A DNA stretch of 64,000 bases, taken from the NCBI RefSeq assembly GCF_003352005.1, contig NZ_CP024848.1:2737001-2801000 (forward strand). The letters are read 5' to 3'. The stretch is from Oceanobacillus zhaokaii. GTDB lineage: Bacteria; Bacillota; Bacilli; Bacillales; Amphibacillaceae. This document shows positions 25,917 to 36,590 of the stretch, piece by piece. Below the pieces are notes generated by a model. That model did no database searches. It had not been told where the DNA came from and worked only from the letters and a program-made list of their open reading frames with translations. Position numbers and translations under genes: made by a program. Position 1 is the first letter of the stretch. Each line of letters opens with the position of its first letter.

Positions 25917-26852
25917 CTATTTTATATGAACTACCTTATTTTCCATCCGGCCGATCTTTTCAATTTCCAGTGCAACAACATCCCCATCTTTTAGAAACTG
26001 TGGCGGATCCATCGCAAACCCTACCCCATCAGGAGTCCCAGTTAAAATAATATCCCCTGGATTCAATGTGATTAAATTAGAAATAAACTCAACAAGAAAA
26101 GGGATATCAAAAATTAAATGACTTGTATTTGATGATTGACGTTCCATACCGTTCACAAAGGAGCGGATTGCTAAGTTTCCAGGCTCACTAATTTCATCTC
26201 CAGTCACTACCCATGGACCGATTGGTGTACAGCGATCTAATGTTTTTCCCTGGAGCCATTGTGGTGTACGCTTTTGTAGATCTCTAGCTGAAGTGTCATT
26301 TCCAATCGTATAGCCAGCAATATAGGATAGCGCCTCCTCCCTCTTCACCTTTGTAGCCTCTTTGCCAATTACCAAAGCTAACTCAACCTCATAGTCTAAC
26401 TTCTTTGTTACATCCGATGTTTCAATCGCATCCTCTGGTCCGATTAATGCATTATTAAATTTTGCAAAGAGAACGGGATATTCTGGGATATCACTCTGCA
26501 TTTCTGCAACATGATCCGCATAGTTTTTTCCAACACAGATAATCTTTCCAGGTGAAGATATTGGAGTTCCAAGATTAATATCCTCTAGTTTTAAACTCTC
26601 AAGTTCATCTTTTTTATTCAAAATGTACCGACATGCTTCTTCAGCTTTTTCAATTGCTGGTAACCCAATAGCGAAGAATCGCGATGGCTCCGCTGGTAGA
26701 ATCGTATCTAATTCATCAACTAATTGTTCCTCTTTTTTTGATAAAAGGAATGCCTGATATGCTGCTTGGATGTCGAGTACAAATTCCCCATGAATCGCCC
26801 CAATACGATAATTACCCGAGTTAGATTTAGTTCGATAGCTTACGAGTTTCAT
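25917..26852 (-). CDS. fumarylacetoacetate hydrolase family protein
   Basis: A 311-residue FAH-family enzyme, probably a C-C bond hydrolase or isomerase acting on beta-diketo acids in aromatic catabolism. The core GKIICVGKNYADHVAEM and the metal ligands in LDYEVELALVIGKEA (E-x-E) and YTIGNDTSARDLQ are present. ILTGTPDGVGFA forms the typical C-terminal loop. I chose the ATG at 26850-26852 because GGAG precedes it at good spacing. No pathway partners lie nearby. Confidence 0.9.
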   Translation of the reverse strand: MKLVSYRTKSNSGNYRIGAIHGEFVLDIQAAYQAFLLSKKEEQLVDELDTILPAEPSRFFAIGLPAIEKAEEACRYILNKKDELESLKLEDINLGTPISSPGKIICVGKNYADHVAEMQSDIPEYPVLFAKFNNALIGPEDAIETSDVTKKLDYEVELALVIGKEATKVKREEALSYIAGYTIGNDTSARDLQKRTPQWLQGKTLDRCTPIGPWVVTGDEISEPGNLAIRSFVNGMERQSSNTSHLIFDIPFLVEFISNLITLNPGDIILTGTPDGVGFAMDPPQFLKDGDVVALEIEKIGRMENKVVHIK

Positions 26853-27092
26853 TCCCACACTCTCCATTCATAAATCGTTATATGATTTCATTTTACCAAT
26901 AGAATCACTTTTTAAACAAGTCAGTATTTTATAGCAGAGTATTTTTCTCTTAATCTTCACGAAGTATTCAAATTTCAATCATTGAGTAGTATCATAAGGC
27001 GATGAATTTTTGTTATACTATTATTTAAGTATAAATACCCCTTCTATAGATAGAAATAATTGTTACAGGAGAATTTTCAGGGAGGTAATGCA

Positions 27093-27848
27093 GTGAGGAG
27101 ATTTGCTATATTTTTCGCGATTTTAATTGTTGCTGCTTTATCTGCATGCGGAGCTAAAGAAGACTCCACCAATGCTGATTCAGAAGAGATTGTTCCGTTA
27201 GAGGTAGAATTTTCAGTTCCAGAAACAGCTGAAGTAGATGAAGAAGTAAAACTTATAGCAACCGTTACATATGGAGAAGAATCTGTTGCTGAAGCAGATG
27301 ATGTAACTTTCGAAATATGGGAGCAAGGCATGGAAGATAAAAGTAATAAGTACGAAGCAACAAATAACGGCGATGGTACTTATACAATGGAAACCTCTTT
27401 TGACCATGATGGTATTTATGAGATGTTTGCACATGTAACAGCAAAAGATATGCATACAATGCCAAAAAAATCGATAACAGTTGGGAGTAGTCCGAGCCAT
27501 GATTCCGACCATGAACAAACCCATACTCATGAGCAAGGTGAAGTTACAGATGGTTTCGCGATGCATTTCATGGAGCCAAAATCATTGAGAGCTGCTGAAG
27601 AAACGCCTCTAAAAGTTCATGTACAACTTGACAATCAACCTTTAGAGCAAGCTAGTATACGATTTGAGATTTGGAATGAGGAAACACCGGACAAGCATGA
27701 ATGGGTAAATGCGAGAGAAGCAGCTGCAGGAGAATATTTCGGAGATTTCGTATTTCAAGAAGCAGGTACGTATCAACTGGCGGTTCATGTTGAAAATGAA
27801 GATGGATTACATGAGCATCAGGAATTTGAAATAAACGTAACGAAATAA
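27093..27848 (+). CDS. lipoprotein with two YtkA-like domains
   Basis: A 251-residue lipoprotein. The signal RRFAIFFAILIVAALSACG ends in a lipobox Cys. Two related beta-rich domains follow, each with FEIW and an acidic His-containing segment: the first around VTFEIWEQGMEDKS, the second around IRFEIWNEETPDKHEW. A His-rich linker (SPSHDSDHEQTHTHEQG) lies between them and could bind metal. The GTG start at 27093 follows GGGAGGT. YtkA-like proteins are linked to copper or membrane protein assembly in some genomes; the role here is inferred only. Confidence 0.85.
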   Translation: MRRFAIFFAILIVAALSACGAKEDSTNADSEEIVPLEVEFSVPETAEVDEEVKLIATVTYGEESVAEADDVTFEIWEQGMEDKSNKYEATNNGDGTYTMETSFDHDGIYEMFAHVTAKDMHTMPKKSITVGSSPSHDSDHEQTHTHEQGEVTDGFAMHFMEPKSLRAAEETPLKVHVQLDNQPLEQASIRFEIWNEETPDKHEWVNAREAAAGEYFGDFVFQEAGTYQLAVHVENEDGLHEHQEFEINVTK

Positions 27849-27857
27849 TTTCGATAT

Positions 27858-27890
27858 AAAAGGAATTCCAAGTTTATTGGGATTCCTTTT
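27858..27890 (+). terminator. terminator after YtkA-like lipoprotein
   Basis: AAAAGGAAT pairs with ATTCCTTTT across a short loop, 10 bp downstream of the stop codon. Confidence 0.85.
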
Positions 27891-27984
27891 ATAGATTACT
27901 TTAATTGAAATTGAATAGCCGTGCAAAAATCAGACATTTGGCTTATACTAATTTTAGATAAGTTAAATAATTAGGGGGAAGAGA

Positions 27985-28539
27985 ATGAACGATGTTTCAC
28001 TTCGAGAAAAAAGCATTGTAATGATTGGTTTTATGGGGGTTGGTAAAACAACCATTGGTAAAGCAGTAGCAAAAAGATTATACAGGGACTTTATTGATAT
28101 TGACGAAGAGATTGAGAAAAAATTCAACATGCCAACCTCTGATATTTTTAAACAATATGGCGAAAAGACATTCCGTGAAACAGAGAAAGAAATAATTATC
28201 CAATCCTGCAAACAAAAACTAAAAATCATTTCGGTTGGTGGAGGCGCATTTCTTCAAGAAGAAATTAGGAATGCTTGTTTATCAGATTGTATCGTTTTCT
28301 TCCTCGATTTGTCTTGGGATAATTGGAAGGAGCGAATAAGCCTGCTAATCGATAGTCGCCCTGTTTTGCAAGGCAAAAATATTGAACAAATTGAGGAGCT
28401 CTTCAATGAACGCCAGCCGATTTATTCGGAGCATCATTCGAGGGTCAGTACAGATAATTTGGTAGTTGATGAAGTTGCGGATTATATTGCAGAAGCTTTG
28501 AAAACGGCATGGGATATACATGAGCCGAATGCTGGTTGA
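27985..28539 (+). CDS. aroK: shikimate kinase
   Basis: Phosphorylates shikimate at O3 in aromatic amino acid synthesis. The 184-residue protein has the P-loop GFMGVGKTT, the substrate motif DIDEEIEKKF, FRETE and the glycine-rich SVGGGAFL loop. AGGGGGAAGAG precedes the ATG. It is monocistronic here, flanked by a lipoprotein terminator and a gene-free stretch. The related gluconate kinases lack the DxD and GGG combination. Confidence 0.92.
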   Translation: MNDVSLREKSIVMIGFMGVGKTTIGKAVAKRLYRDFIDIDEEIEKKFNMPTSDIFKQYGEKTFRETEKEIIIQSCKQKLKIISVGGGAFLQEEIRNACLSDCIVFFLDLSWDNWKERISLLIDSRPVLQGKNIEQIEELFNERQPIYSEHHSRVSTDNLVVDEVADYIAEALKTAWDIHEPNAG

Positions 28540-28829
28540 TAGAGAGAATTTTAGAGATTTTATTACTAAAGACCCTATTCTAACGAGCTAATTTATTTTT
28601 AAAAAATCTGATTAAAGTAGGCGATATAAACTGCGGACTAGCTAAGGAAAACTATTGCTTACTGGCGCTACGAAATTACACTTCGCTGGAACGGTGTAAA
28701 TTACCATTTATACATACATAGATCACATAAAAATAGAAACAAACACCAAAATAATCCACCTAAAACAAACAGGACTCCAATTTGGAAGTCCTGTTAATAA
28801 TTTTAGTACTGTACCAGAAATATAGTCGT
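28540..28829. terminator. gene-free stretch with terminator of the DUF4825 gene
   Basis: No gene is visible. At 28769-28794, ACAGGACT and AGTCCTGT form a stem that on the minus strand runs into TTTGTTTT, so it serves the DUF4825 lipoprotein gene. The rest is unremarkable. Confidence 0.75.
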
Positions 28830-29306
28830 TCACTGCTCAAAATACTGTTCAACTTCACTGTCATCTTGTAAATGCTCTTGTATAAAGCTATTTAGATCGT
28901 CCGCATTTGTGAATTCACTAAAATCTGCCTCATACCATTTCTGCAATTTTTCCTTCGTTACGGTTAACTCTTCTTTATCAAAGATAAAGGTTACCCATTC
29001 TACATTGTGAATCAAGGTAAATAAAAACGCAGCATTGTTAATAGCTGTTTCTTTGTAATCCCCTGTTTCGATATCCTGATAATTTAAGATTATTCCATAT
29101 GGTTCTTCATTCGTTTGTAGTTCAAATCCATTAACATATTCGCCCTCTGGTAGTTGACTTACAATGTTCCCTACCGCACTATTATCTCCAACATGGGAAT
29201 CTTTATATTGGAAAATATCCTCATCATTTGTATCAATCGAATTACATCCATTTAAGAGTAACATTATTAGTAAGAGTAGCATGAAAATCTTGGCCATTTT
29301 CCACAT
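28830..29306 (-). CDS. DUF4825 family lipoprotein
   Basis: A 158-residue lipoprotein with signal AKIFMLLLLIMLLLNGCNSI (Cys after LLNG). The body has the DUF4825 signature DIFQYKDSHVGDNSAVGNIV, then EEPYGIILNY. It is probably anchored on the outside of the membrane. In Bacilli this domain is often attached to anti-sigma or peptidase proteins, but this one stands alone. The function is unknown. Confidence 0.82.
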   Translation of the reverse strand: MWKMAKIFMLLLLIMLLLNGCNSIDTNDEDIFQYKDSHVGDNSAVGNIVSQLPEGEYVNGFELQTNEEPYGIILNYQDIETGDYKETAINNAAFLFTLIHNVEWVTFIFDKEELTVTKEKLQKWYEADFSEFTNADDLNSFIQEHLQDDSEVEQYFEQ

Positions 29307-29592
29307 TTTTATATCTCCTTGTAAAGGTTAATTTTCAATCAGTGGAAGTGAATTTTATTCCACACTGATTGTTAGTTGAATAGAATCGGACATTCATAGG
29401 CACTAGCATCCCCATCTAAACTTCCTCCAAATCTTGAAATATTGATATAATTGTTTTCCCCCTGTTACATACGGGATAACTTACATATTACTTTTCTGAT
29501 TAAATATTGTTAGGTTCTCTTTTTGATACGTCCTTTAAGCGTATTATGTTTCATTTATTGAAAACTAGCGAATGCATTTCGAATCAAGTTGG

Positions 29593-29625
29593 TTTTCAAT
29601 TCGTTTTCAATTCGCTTTCAATTCT
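29593..29625. repeat. three 11-bp tandem repeats
   Basis: TTTTCAATTCG occurs twice in a row at 29593 and 29604, followed by CTTTCAATTCT. The 29307-29632 interval has no gene. It lies between the DUF4825 gene and the tRNA terminator. Confidence 0.7.
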
Positions 29626-29635
29626 TTTTAGACAA

Positions 29636-29678
29636 AAAATAGCAAAGAATAGATTACTATCTATCCTTTGCTATTTTA
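29636..29678 (-). terminator. tRNA-Arg terminator
   Basis: AAAATAGCAAAG pairs with CTTTGCTATTTT; on the minus strand it ends in a T-run, 12 bp past the tRNA 3' end. Confidence 0.85.
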
Positions 29679-29689
29679 GTATTCACCGA

Positions 29690-29765
29690 CGCGCCCAGAG
29701 GGATTCGAACCCCCGGCAAACCTGGTACCGGAAACCAGTGCTCTATCCAGCTGAGCTATGGGCGC
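29690..29765 (-). tRNA. tRNA-Arg (anticodon CCG)
   Basis: Minus strand. The acceptor stem is GCGCCCA with TGGGCGC and discriminator G; no CCA is encoded. The D-arm is GCTCAGCTGGATAGAGC, the anticodon stem CTGGT/ACCAG carries loop TTCCGGT giving anticodon CCG, and the T-arm contains GGTTCGAATCC. It decodes CGG. Confidence 0.95.
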
Positions 29766-29917
29766 ATATTCAATTTAAAAATGACACATATGCTATTATA
29801 TCGTTTTTTCCTTATAGTTACAAGTGTTTTCTTAAGCTTTTTTAATTATCACGTTTATTCCCTTAAAATAAGGGTATCATGGAGAAGATATTTTTTTATA
29901 TTTATCAGAGGTTTTTG

Positions 29918-29947
29918 TTTGACCTTTATTGACCTTTGAGCTATTAT
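29918..29947 (+). promoter_or_regulatory. clpP promoter with CtsR box
   Basis: TTTGACC-TTT-ATTGACC at 29918-29934 matches the CtsR operator (direct heptads separated by 3 nt) with one mismatch. The first TTGACC (29919-29924) is also the -35, 17 nt from TATTAT (29942-29947). CtsR would thus block the promoter directly, as known for Bacillus clpP. Confidence 0.88.
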
Positions 29948-30006
29948 AAAAATAGATCCATAAGTTAGTTGGATGAAACTTGTTTTTATATAAGGAGGAT
30001 TTATAA

Positions 30007-30600
30007 ATGAATTTAGTACCTACAGTTATTGAACAAACCAACCGTGGCGAACGCGCATATGACATTTACTCACGTTTACTTAAAGACCGTATTATTTTAC
30101 TAGGAAGTGCAATTGATGATAACGTTGCAAACTCTATTGTAGCACAATTACTATTCCTTGAAGCAGAAGATCCAGGCAAGGACATTTCATTGTATATCAA
30201 CTCACCAGGTGGTTCAATCACAGCTGGAATGGCGATTTACGATACGATGAATTTCATCAAGTCTGATGTTTCTACAATTTGTATCGGTATGGCTGCATCA
30301 ATGGGGGCATTCCTACTAACTGCTGGAGAAAAAGGAAAACGTTTCGCATTACCTAATAGTGAAATCATGATCCACCAACCATTAGGCGGAACTCAAGGAC
30401 AAGCTACAGATATTGAAATCCATGCAAAACGTATTATCGAAATCAAAAAACGCATGAATGAAATTATGTCTGAGAAGACTGGTCAACCATTAGAAGTTAT
30501 TGAACGAGATACAGAACGTGATAACTTTATGACAGCTCAACGATCTGTTGAATATGGTTTAATCGATAAAATTTTAGAACGTAAAGAAGATGCTAAATAA
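30007..30600 (+). CDS. clpP: ATP-dependent Clp protease proteolytic subunit
   Basis: Serine protease that forms the tetradecameric degradation chamber and works with ClpX/ClpC. The 197-residue protein has the catalytic Ser in GMAASMGAF, His in MIHQPLGG and Asp in [18 protein letters not shown] precedes the ATG. Its control region carries a CtsR box, so it should be induced by heat and protein damage. It is monocistronic. Confidence 0.98.
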   Translation: MNLVPTVIEQTNRGERAYDIYSRLLKDRIILLGSAIDDNVANSIVAQLLFLEAEDPGKDISLYINSPGGSITAGMAIYDTMNFIKSDVSTICIGMAASMGAFLLTAGEKGKRFALPNSEIMIHQPLGGTQGQATDIEIHAKRIIEIKKRMNEIMSEKTGQPLEVIERDTERDNFMTAQRSVEYGLIDKILERKEDAK

Positions 30601-30606
30601 TTTTTG

Positions 30607-30645
30607 AAAAAATCCCTTTCATTTCCTAATGGAAGGGATTTTTTT
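30607..30645 (+). terminator. clpP terminator
   Basis: AAAAAATCCCTT pairs with AAGGGATTTTTTT across an 11-nt loop, right after the stop codon. It could also act on the crh side. Confidence 0.92.
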
Positions 30646-30663
30646 AGTAATTTTTCAAACTAT

Positions 30664-30915
30664 CTAATTCGATACTAACGAAGTCAAATGGTTTAAAGCT
30701 ACTTCCTCATCTGCACCGTCAGCAATCAGCATTACTTTTTCTCCTCTGCCAATTGCTAAACTCATTAATCCCATAATACTTTTTGCGTTCACTTTTTTCC
30801 CTTCCTTTTCCAGAAACAGATGTGCAGAATAACGATTTGCCTCCTGAACAAACTGTGCAGCTGGTCTCGCTTGTAACCCCTCAACTAGTTCTACTGTAAC
30901 TAATCTTTCTATCAA
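30664..30915 (-). CDS. crh: HPr-like carbon catabolite protein Crh
   Basis: Regulatory HPr homologue: phosphorylated on Ser46 by HprK, it binds CcpA for catabolite repression. A TTG start at 30913-30915, with GGGGAGG 9 nt upstream, puts Gln at position 15 (GLQARPAAQF) and Ser at 46 (NAKSIMGLM), exactly the Crh numbering. The upstream ATG would leave no room for the ribosome-binding site. The Gln in place of the HPr active His means it cannot take part in PTS transfer. It lies downstream of whiA, as in B. subtilis, and hprK is also in this window. Confidence 0.94.
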   Translation of the reverse strand: MIERLVTVELVEGLQARPAAQFVQEANRYSAHLFLEKEGKKVNAKSIMGLMSLAIGRGEKVMLIADGADEEVALNHLTSLVSN

Positions 30916-31160
30916 CTTCCTCATCCTCCCCTAATTTAGCAGAAAGCATAAAACTTTCTTACTGCATAAGTGCACTAAGGCTGTCACCGAAAGATTTGGT
31001 GACGCCATTTTTAAAGAAAACGCTGTCATTATTACTTAATAACAAACTAACAATGCTTTTAACAATGTTAGTCGTTGAGACATATAAACTTAACAGAATC
31101 ATAAATTTTGTAAATTATCTGTATTATATCATGTATTTCACTAAAAGAAAATAATTCCTA

Positions 31161-32126
31161 CTAAGATGGTTGAATTTGATTTTTTTGCATTACTTCTCCT
31201 TGTTTTATCTTTGCTGCGAATTCATCGATTTTTTTTAATCGATGATTCACCCCAGATTTCGAGATTTTCCCACCGGAAACTAGTTCTCCTAGTTCTTTTA
31301 ATGACACTTCCTGATGTTCTACACGCAATCTTGCAATTTCCTGTAATTTTTCCGGAAGTTGATCAAGACCAACCGTATTTTCAATTAGTTTAATATTTTC
31401 AATTTGCCGGAAAGCCGCGCCAATGGTTTTATTTAAGTTTGCTGTTTCGCAGTTTACAAGACGATTAACCGAATTTCGCATATCACGAACAATTCGGACA
31501 TCCTCAAACTTAAATAATGCAATATTTGCACCAATGATACTCAAAAAGTCCGTAATCTTCTCGGCCTCTTTTATGTAAACAATAAAACCACTCTTTCGCT
31601 CCAATGTACGTGCACGAAGGTCAAATGAATTTAATAAGTCACATAAAGCATCATTATGTTCACGATGATAATTAAATATTTCTAAATGATAGGAAGATGT
31701 TTCAGGATTATTAATTGAACCACCTGCTAGGAAAGCACCACGTAAGTAGGACCTTTTACAACAGGTTTTGGCTAGGATTTTATCCGAAATCGTCCTGATA
31801 ATGGTATAGGAATCTTTAATGATTTCTAACTCCGTCAAAAAATCACGGACCTTTTCTTTTAACCGAACAATATAAATATTGTTCTTCTTTAACTTCATTT
31901 TTTTACGGACTAGTAATTCAACAGGAAATCCATAGCTTTCTTTAATTAATGTATAGATGCGTCTTGCGATCGCAGCATTCTCTGTTTGTACATCAAGCGT
32001 GTAATTCCTGCTGGAAAACGAAATTGCGCCATTCATCCTGATTAAGGCAGCAAGTTCGGCATGTAAACAGCAATCATCAACTTCAATCGCAGTTAATTCC
32101 TTCTTTATTTCCGAAGCAAAGGACAT
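31161..32126 (-). CDS. whiA: DNA-binding protein WhiA
   Basis: A 321-residue protein with an N-terminal degenerate LAGLIDADG-type domain (including [16 protein letters not shown]) and a C-terminal helix-turn-helix ([20 protein letters not shown]). In Bacillus it affects cell division and chromosome organisation. I start it at [11 protein letters not shown], because AAAGGAGGG lies upstream; the longer frame would absorb that site. It lies 35 bp after yvcK, in the rapZ-yvcK-whiA-crh cluster. Crh is 245 bp further on, past two hairpins. Confidence 0.95.
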   Translation of the reverse strand: MSFASEIKKELTAIEVDDCCLHAELAALIRMNGAISFSSRNYTLDVQTENAAIARRIYTLIKESYGFPVELLVRKKMKLKKNNIYIVRLKEKVRDFLTELEIIKDSYTIIRTISDKILAKTCCKRSYLRGAFLAGGSINNPETSSYHLEIFNYHREHNDALCDLLNSFDLRARTLERKSGFIVYIKEAEKITDFLSIIGANIALFKFEDVRIVRDMRNSVNRLVNCETANLNKTIGAAFRQIENIKLIENTVGLDQLPEKLQEIARLRVEHQEVSLKELGELVSGGKISKSGVNHRLKKIDEFAAKIKQGEVMQKNQIQPS

Positions 32127-32161
32127 CTTCTTTCCCTCCTTTACCATTATTAATACAATCG

Positions 32162-33127
32162 TTAAGCTTGCTGCAATATCGAGTAAAGCAAGTTTGCGAT
32201 TTTATTATTATCATGTCGTACCGTTGAATTAGAATAATTAATAATATCACCTTCAATTATTTCTAATCCCATTTCCAATAATTTTAACGTGTCATAAACA
32301 ACCGGTTCTGCATTTTCTTCTGCATAAATATCACGAACCGCCTGTTTAATTGGTTCATTATGAACAACAACTGCATCTAGACAGCCAGTTCCAATATGAT
32401 CAGTAATTGCTTTAACATGGTCTGATGCTTTATAACCGGTTGTTTCACCTGCTTGTGTCATCACATTACACACATAAACGACCTTCGCCTTTGTCTCTTT
32501 CAGCGCTACGTCAATCTTTGGTATAATGAGATTCGGCATAATACTCGTATATAAACTTCCGGGTGAAATAACGACTAAATCAGCTTTTTGAATTGCATGG
32601 ATTGCATTTGGCAGTGGTTTGACTGGCTCCGGACTTAAAAACACGCGGTCAATTCGTTTTCTTTCGAGCGGAATATTCGATTCACCGGTAACGATGGACC
32701 CATCTGTAAACTTTGCATTCAGAGCCATATTTTGATTTGATATTGGATAAATTTCTCCCTTTACATTTAATACGCGAGAAATTTCTTTTATTCCTGTGAA
32801 AAAATCACCAGTAATCGACGTCATCGCAGCTAATAAAAGATTCCCCATTGAATGACCAGACAATCCATTCCCTACTGAAAATCGATGCTGGAATAACTCT
32901 AATAGCATCGGTTCCACATCTGATAACGCGGCAATTACATTTCGAATATCTCCTGGTGCAGGGATTGCCATTTCACTGCGCAATCGACCTGAACTACCGC
33001 CATCATCTGCAACAGTAACGAGTGCCGTCAAATCAATTGGTAAATTCTTTAATCCACGTAATAGAACTGGCATCCCAGTTCCACCACCCATCACAACAAT
33101 TCTAGGACGCTTTTTGTTCGTCATCAT
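32162..33127 (-). CDS. yvcK: gluconeogenesis factor / UDP-sugar-binding protein YvcK
   Basis: A 321-residue protein with the phosphate-binding start [19 protein letters not shown] and the [12 protein letters not shown] motif typical of the CofD/YvcK superfamily. In B. subtilis it binds UDP-GlcNAc and is needed for growth on gluconeogenic carbon sources and for cell shape. Its start overlaps the rapZ stop by one base, so the two are cotranscribed. Confidence 0.95.
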   Translation of the reverse strand: MMTNKKRPRIVVMGGGTGMPVLLRGLKNLPIDLTALVTVADDGGSSGRLRSEMAIPAPGDIRNVIAALSDVEPMLLELFQHRFSVGNGLSGHSMGNLLLAAMTSITGDFFTGIKEISRVLNVKGEIYPISNQNMALNAKFTDGSIVTGESNIPLERKRIDRVFLSPEPVKPLPNAIHAIQKADLVVISPGSLYTSIMPNLIIPKIDVALKETKAKVVYVCNVMTQAGETTGYKASDHVKAITDHIGTGCLDAVVVHNEPIKQAVRDIYAEENAEPVVYDTLKLLEMGLEIIEGDIINYSNSTVRHDNNKIANLLYSILQQA

Positions 33128-34011
33128 TAATTTCCCTTTCTCTTATCAATATCCCGATGTGTAACGTGTGTGATGTAATTAGCAGATAATACGTTAGCGA
33201 AATGCTCCGCTAATGCTACGGAACGATGCTGCCCCCCTGTACAACCGATAGCAACAACAAGCTGTGATTTCCCCTCTTTTTTATATTGAGGAAGCATAAA
33301 TTGCAATAAATCAAGAACTTTATCATTAAACGTCTGTGTATCAGACCATTTAAAAACATATGAAGCTACGTCCTGATTTAAACCTGTTAGTGGCTGTAAA
33401 TGTGAAACATAATGTGGGTTAGGCAAGAACCTTACATCAAAAACAAGATCTGCATCGATTGGAATCCCGTATTTAAATCCAAAGGAAACCATGTGTACCG
33501 AGAATATTTCCTGTTTATCTTCAGAATATATTTTTACAATTTTCTCTCGTAATTCACGAGGTTTTAAATTGGTTGTATCAATAATACGTTGAGCTCTTCC
33601 TCGTAATTGATCGAGGATCTCGCGTTCTTGGTGGATACCATTCAGTGGAAGTCCGCCAACTGCTAATGGGTGTGCACGTCTTGTTTCTTTATACCGGCTG
33701 ACTAGCTTCTCATCCTTAGCATCTAAAAATAGTATATGCTCTTCCAGCCAATTTTCTTTCCCAACTGTATCTAATGCATCAAATAAGGAATCAAAGAATT
33801 CACGGCCACGCAAATCCATTACAAGTGCTACTTTTTGAATAGTATTTGAGGAATCACGCATTAAATCTAAAAATTTTGGCAGCAATGTAGGGGGTAAGTT
33901 ATCTACACAGTAATAACCTAAATCTTCAAAGCTTTGCACTGCAACCGTCTTTCCAGCTCCTGACATCCCTGTTATAATAACTAATTTCGTTTCCATATCT
34001 CCGTCTTTCAT
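33127..34011 (-). CDS. rapZ: RNase adapter-type P-loop protein RapZ (YvcJ)
   Basis: Nucleotide-binding protein of 294 residues with Walker A GMSGAGKT and the C-terminal signature [17 protein letters not shown]. In B. subtilis (YvcJ) it affects competence; in enterobacteria it directs RNase E to a small RNA. GGGGGAG precedes the first ATG; a second ATG five codons later is also possible. It is the first gene of the rapZ-yvcK-whiA-crh cluster. Confidence 0.95.
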   Translation of the reverse strand: MKDGDMETKLVIITGMSGAGKTVAVQSFEDLGYYCVDNLPPTLLPKFLDLMRDSSNTIQKVALVMDLRGREFFDSLFDALDTVGKENWLEEHILFLDAKDEKLVSRYKETRRAHPLAVGGLPLNGIHQEREILDQLRGRAQRIIDTTNLKPRELREKIVKIYSEDKQEIFSVHMVSFGFKYGIPIDADLVFDVRFLPNPHYVSHLQPLTGLNQDVASYVFKWSDTQTFNDKVLDLLQFMLPQYKKEGKSQLVVAIGCTGGQHRSVALAEHFANVLSANYITHVTHRDIDKRKGN

Positions 34012-34387
34012 TGTCGATCTCCCCCTTATATAAACCGTAAAGGTGTTGATAGAACACTAATCATATCGATCCATTTGTATAACTATACGAAAGTAGCCCG
34101 AACTAAATACCTTAATCCGTTGAATATGAAAAAAGTTCCCTATGTTTATTATACTATGGATAAAGCAAAACTTCCATTCGTCTTGGTCAGGAAAGATTAA
34201 AAACCATGATCAAATAAGCCGTTTAATTCGACAATTGGCTTCTAAGCTGTTCTACAAAAAAAGACACAGGTGCAAGCACCTGTGCAAAAACTAATTTATC
34301 TATTAAAAGGGGGTCAATTAGTTACTTATATATTACCTCATTTATGTTGCGAATGTATTACAGTAGCGTTAAAAAGCAGTTAAATAA
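34012..34387 (-). terminator. trxB-rapZ intergenic region with trxB terminator
   Basis: At 34264-34285, ACACAGGTGC pairs with GCACCTGTGC, followed on the minus strand by T-rich sequence (CTTTTTTTG), ending trxB transcription. The part nearer rapZ should contain its promoter, but I do not see a convincing pair of hexamers. No gene is visible. Confidence 0.85.
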
Positions 34388-35362
<975 letters not shown>

Positions 35363-35445
35363 TTATTTACTTTACACTTATTATTAGCTTAATCAAATAA
35401 TCTTTTTTCGTCTATTATTCTGCTCAAGAAAGGGACCTTTTATTT

Positions 35446-36447
35446 TTATCCCCAAGGTCCCTCTTCTTTCGATAATATTGGATGCTGCTTGCATCCTTCT
35501 TCCCATAATAAAAGCGCCTTTTCTGGCTCTCCAACTTGAAAGGCAGTGGTACTGTACCATCTATAATAGGATGGATGGTTTTTGACAATCCCTTTTGAAA
35601 GTGATATAAAACGCAGATAAGCATCCTGATATCTTGCTGTTCTCGCTAATGTTACAGCAATACGCAGTTTTTGCTGTTCATGAATTGGATATACATTTAG
35701 TAATGAATGCATATGTTTTTCAAATTCTGCTTGTTCATTTAATTCATGATAAAACAGTGCTAGATTCATATGACTATACAATGTGTTTGGATTTTGCTTT
35801 AGAATATCCAATTCTATTTGTACTGCTTCTTCTTTACGTCCTAAAAAAAATAGGGCTTGAGAGTAATCATGCTTCGCAAGCATATACTCAGGAAATAGTG
35901 TAATCATTTTTTCAATTACCGGAAGTGCTTTTTCCCATTCCATATTTTCCATATGGTAAAATGCCGTTTCCTGATAGATGAGCAATTCATCTTCATCCTC
36001 AAGCTCAAAGTCATCATCTTCATCGTCCACATCAGCAATATCAATTAAATCTAATAAAGCGATAGCATCCTCTCTAAACTCGCCATTTGGCTCTTTTTCG
36101 AGGTAGAGATTTACATATTTTTCCGCATCATTCAATAATCCTAAATGTGCGTAATTATTTGCAATTAAATAATAACAATCCGTATATTCCGTTGATTGTA
36201 ATACATTCGTTAACAACTGGTTTGCAGCATGGTATGCACCAATTTCTGTATAAATAACGGACATTTGACATTGATATAAAGGATCATTAGGCTTCGCTTC
36301 AATCGCCTTTTTCATCCATTTTACAGCAATATTAAACTTTCTATTTTGAAAGGCTTCGACACCTTTTGTGAAATAAAAGTCACCTTCAGGAATAAAAGGG
36401 ATAATGTTATTTGATTTTTCTTTTGCTTTATTTTTCACTTGTGCCAT
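35446..36447 (-). CDS. TPR repeat protein (YvcD-like)
   Basis: A 333-residue cytoplasmic protein made of tetratricopeptide repeats; the first clear one is around YFTKGVEAFQNRKFNIAVKW. An acidic insert with a run of Asp/Glu lies near residues 150-175. The ATG at 36445-36447 has GGGGGATATCG upstream; the longer frame adds 16 unlikely residues. It matches the gene upstream of trxB in Bacillus. Its partner is unknown. Confidence 0.85.
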   Translation of the reverse strand: MAQVKNKAKEKSNNIIPFIPEGDFYFTKGVEAFQNRKFNIAVKWMKKAIEAKPNDPLYQCQMSVIYTEIGAYHAANQLLTNVLQSTEYTDCYYLIANNYAHLGLLNDAEKYVNLYLEKEPNGEFREDAIALLDLIDIADVDDEDDDFELEDEDELLIYQETAFYHMENMEWEKALPVIEKMITLFPEYMLAKHDYSQALFFLGRKEEAVQIELDILKQNPNTLYSHMNLALFYHELNEQAEFEKHMHSLLNVYPIHEQQKLRIAVTLARTARYQDAYLRFISLSKGIVKNHPSYYRWYSTTAFQVGEPEKALLLWEEGCKQHPILSKEEGPWG

Positions 36448-36590
36448 CGATATCCCCCTAACTTCAAGACATACACACGTGAAAGTATACCACATAACAA
36501 CCCGTAATTAATAGCCTATGGGTAAAAATGTCGGTGGTATACTTCTATTTTGTCTATCTATTACAGCTTAGGGGGGTGCCATCTTTATGA

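Noticed and set aside
27213..27566. Minus-strand 117-codon open frame opposite the YtkA-like lipoprotein
   Set aside because: The plus-strand gene has a signal peptide, ribosome-binding site and recognisable domains; the opposite frame is Cys- and aromatic-rich nonsense.
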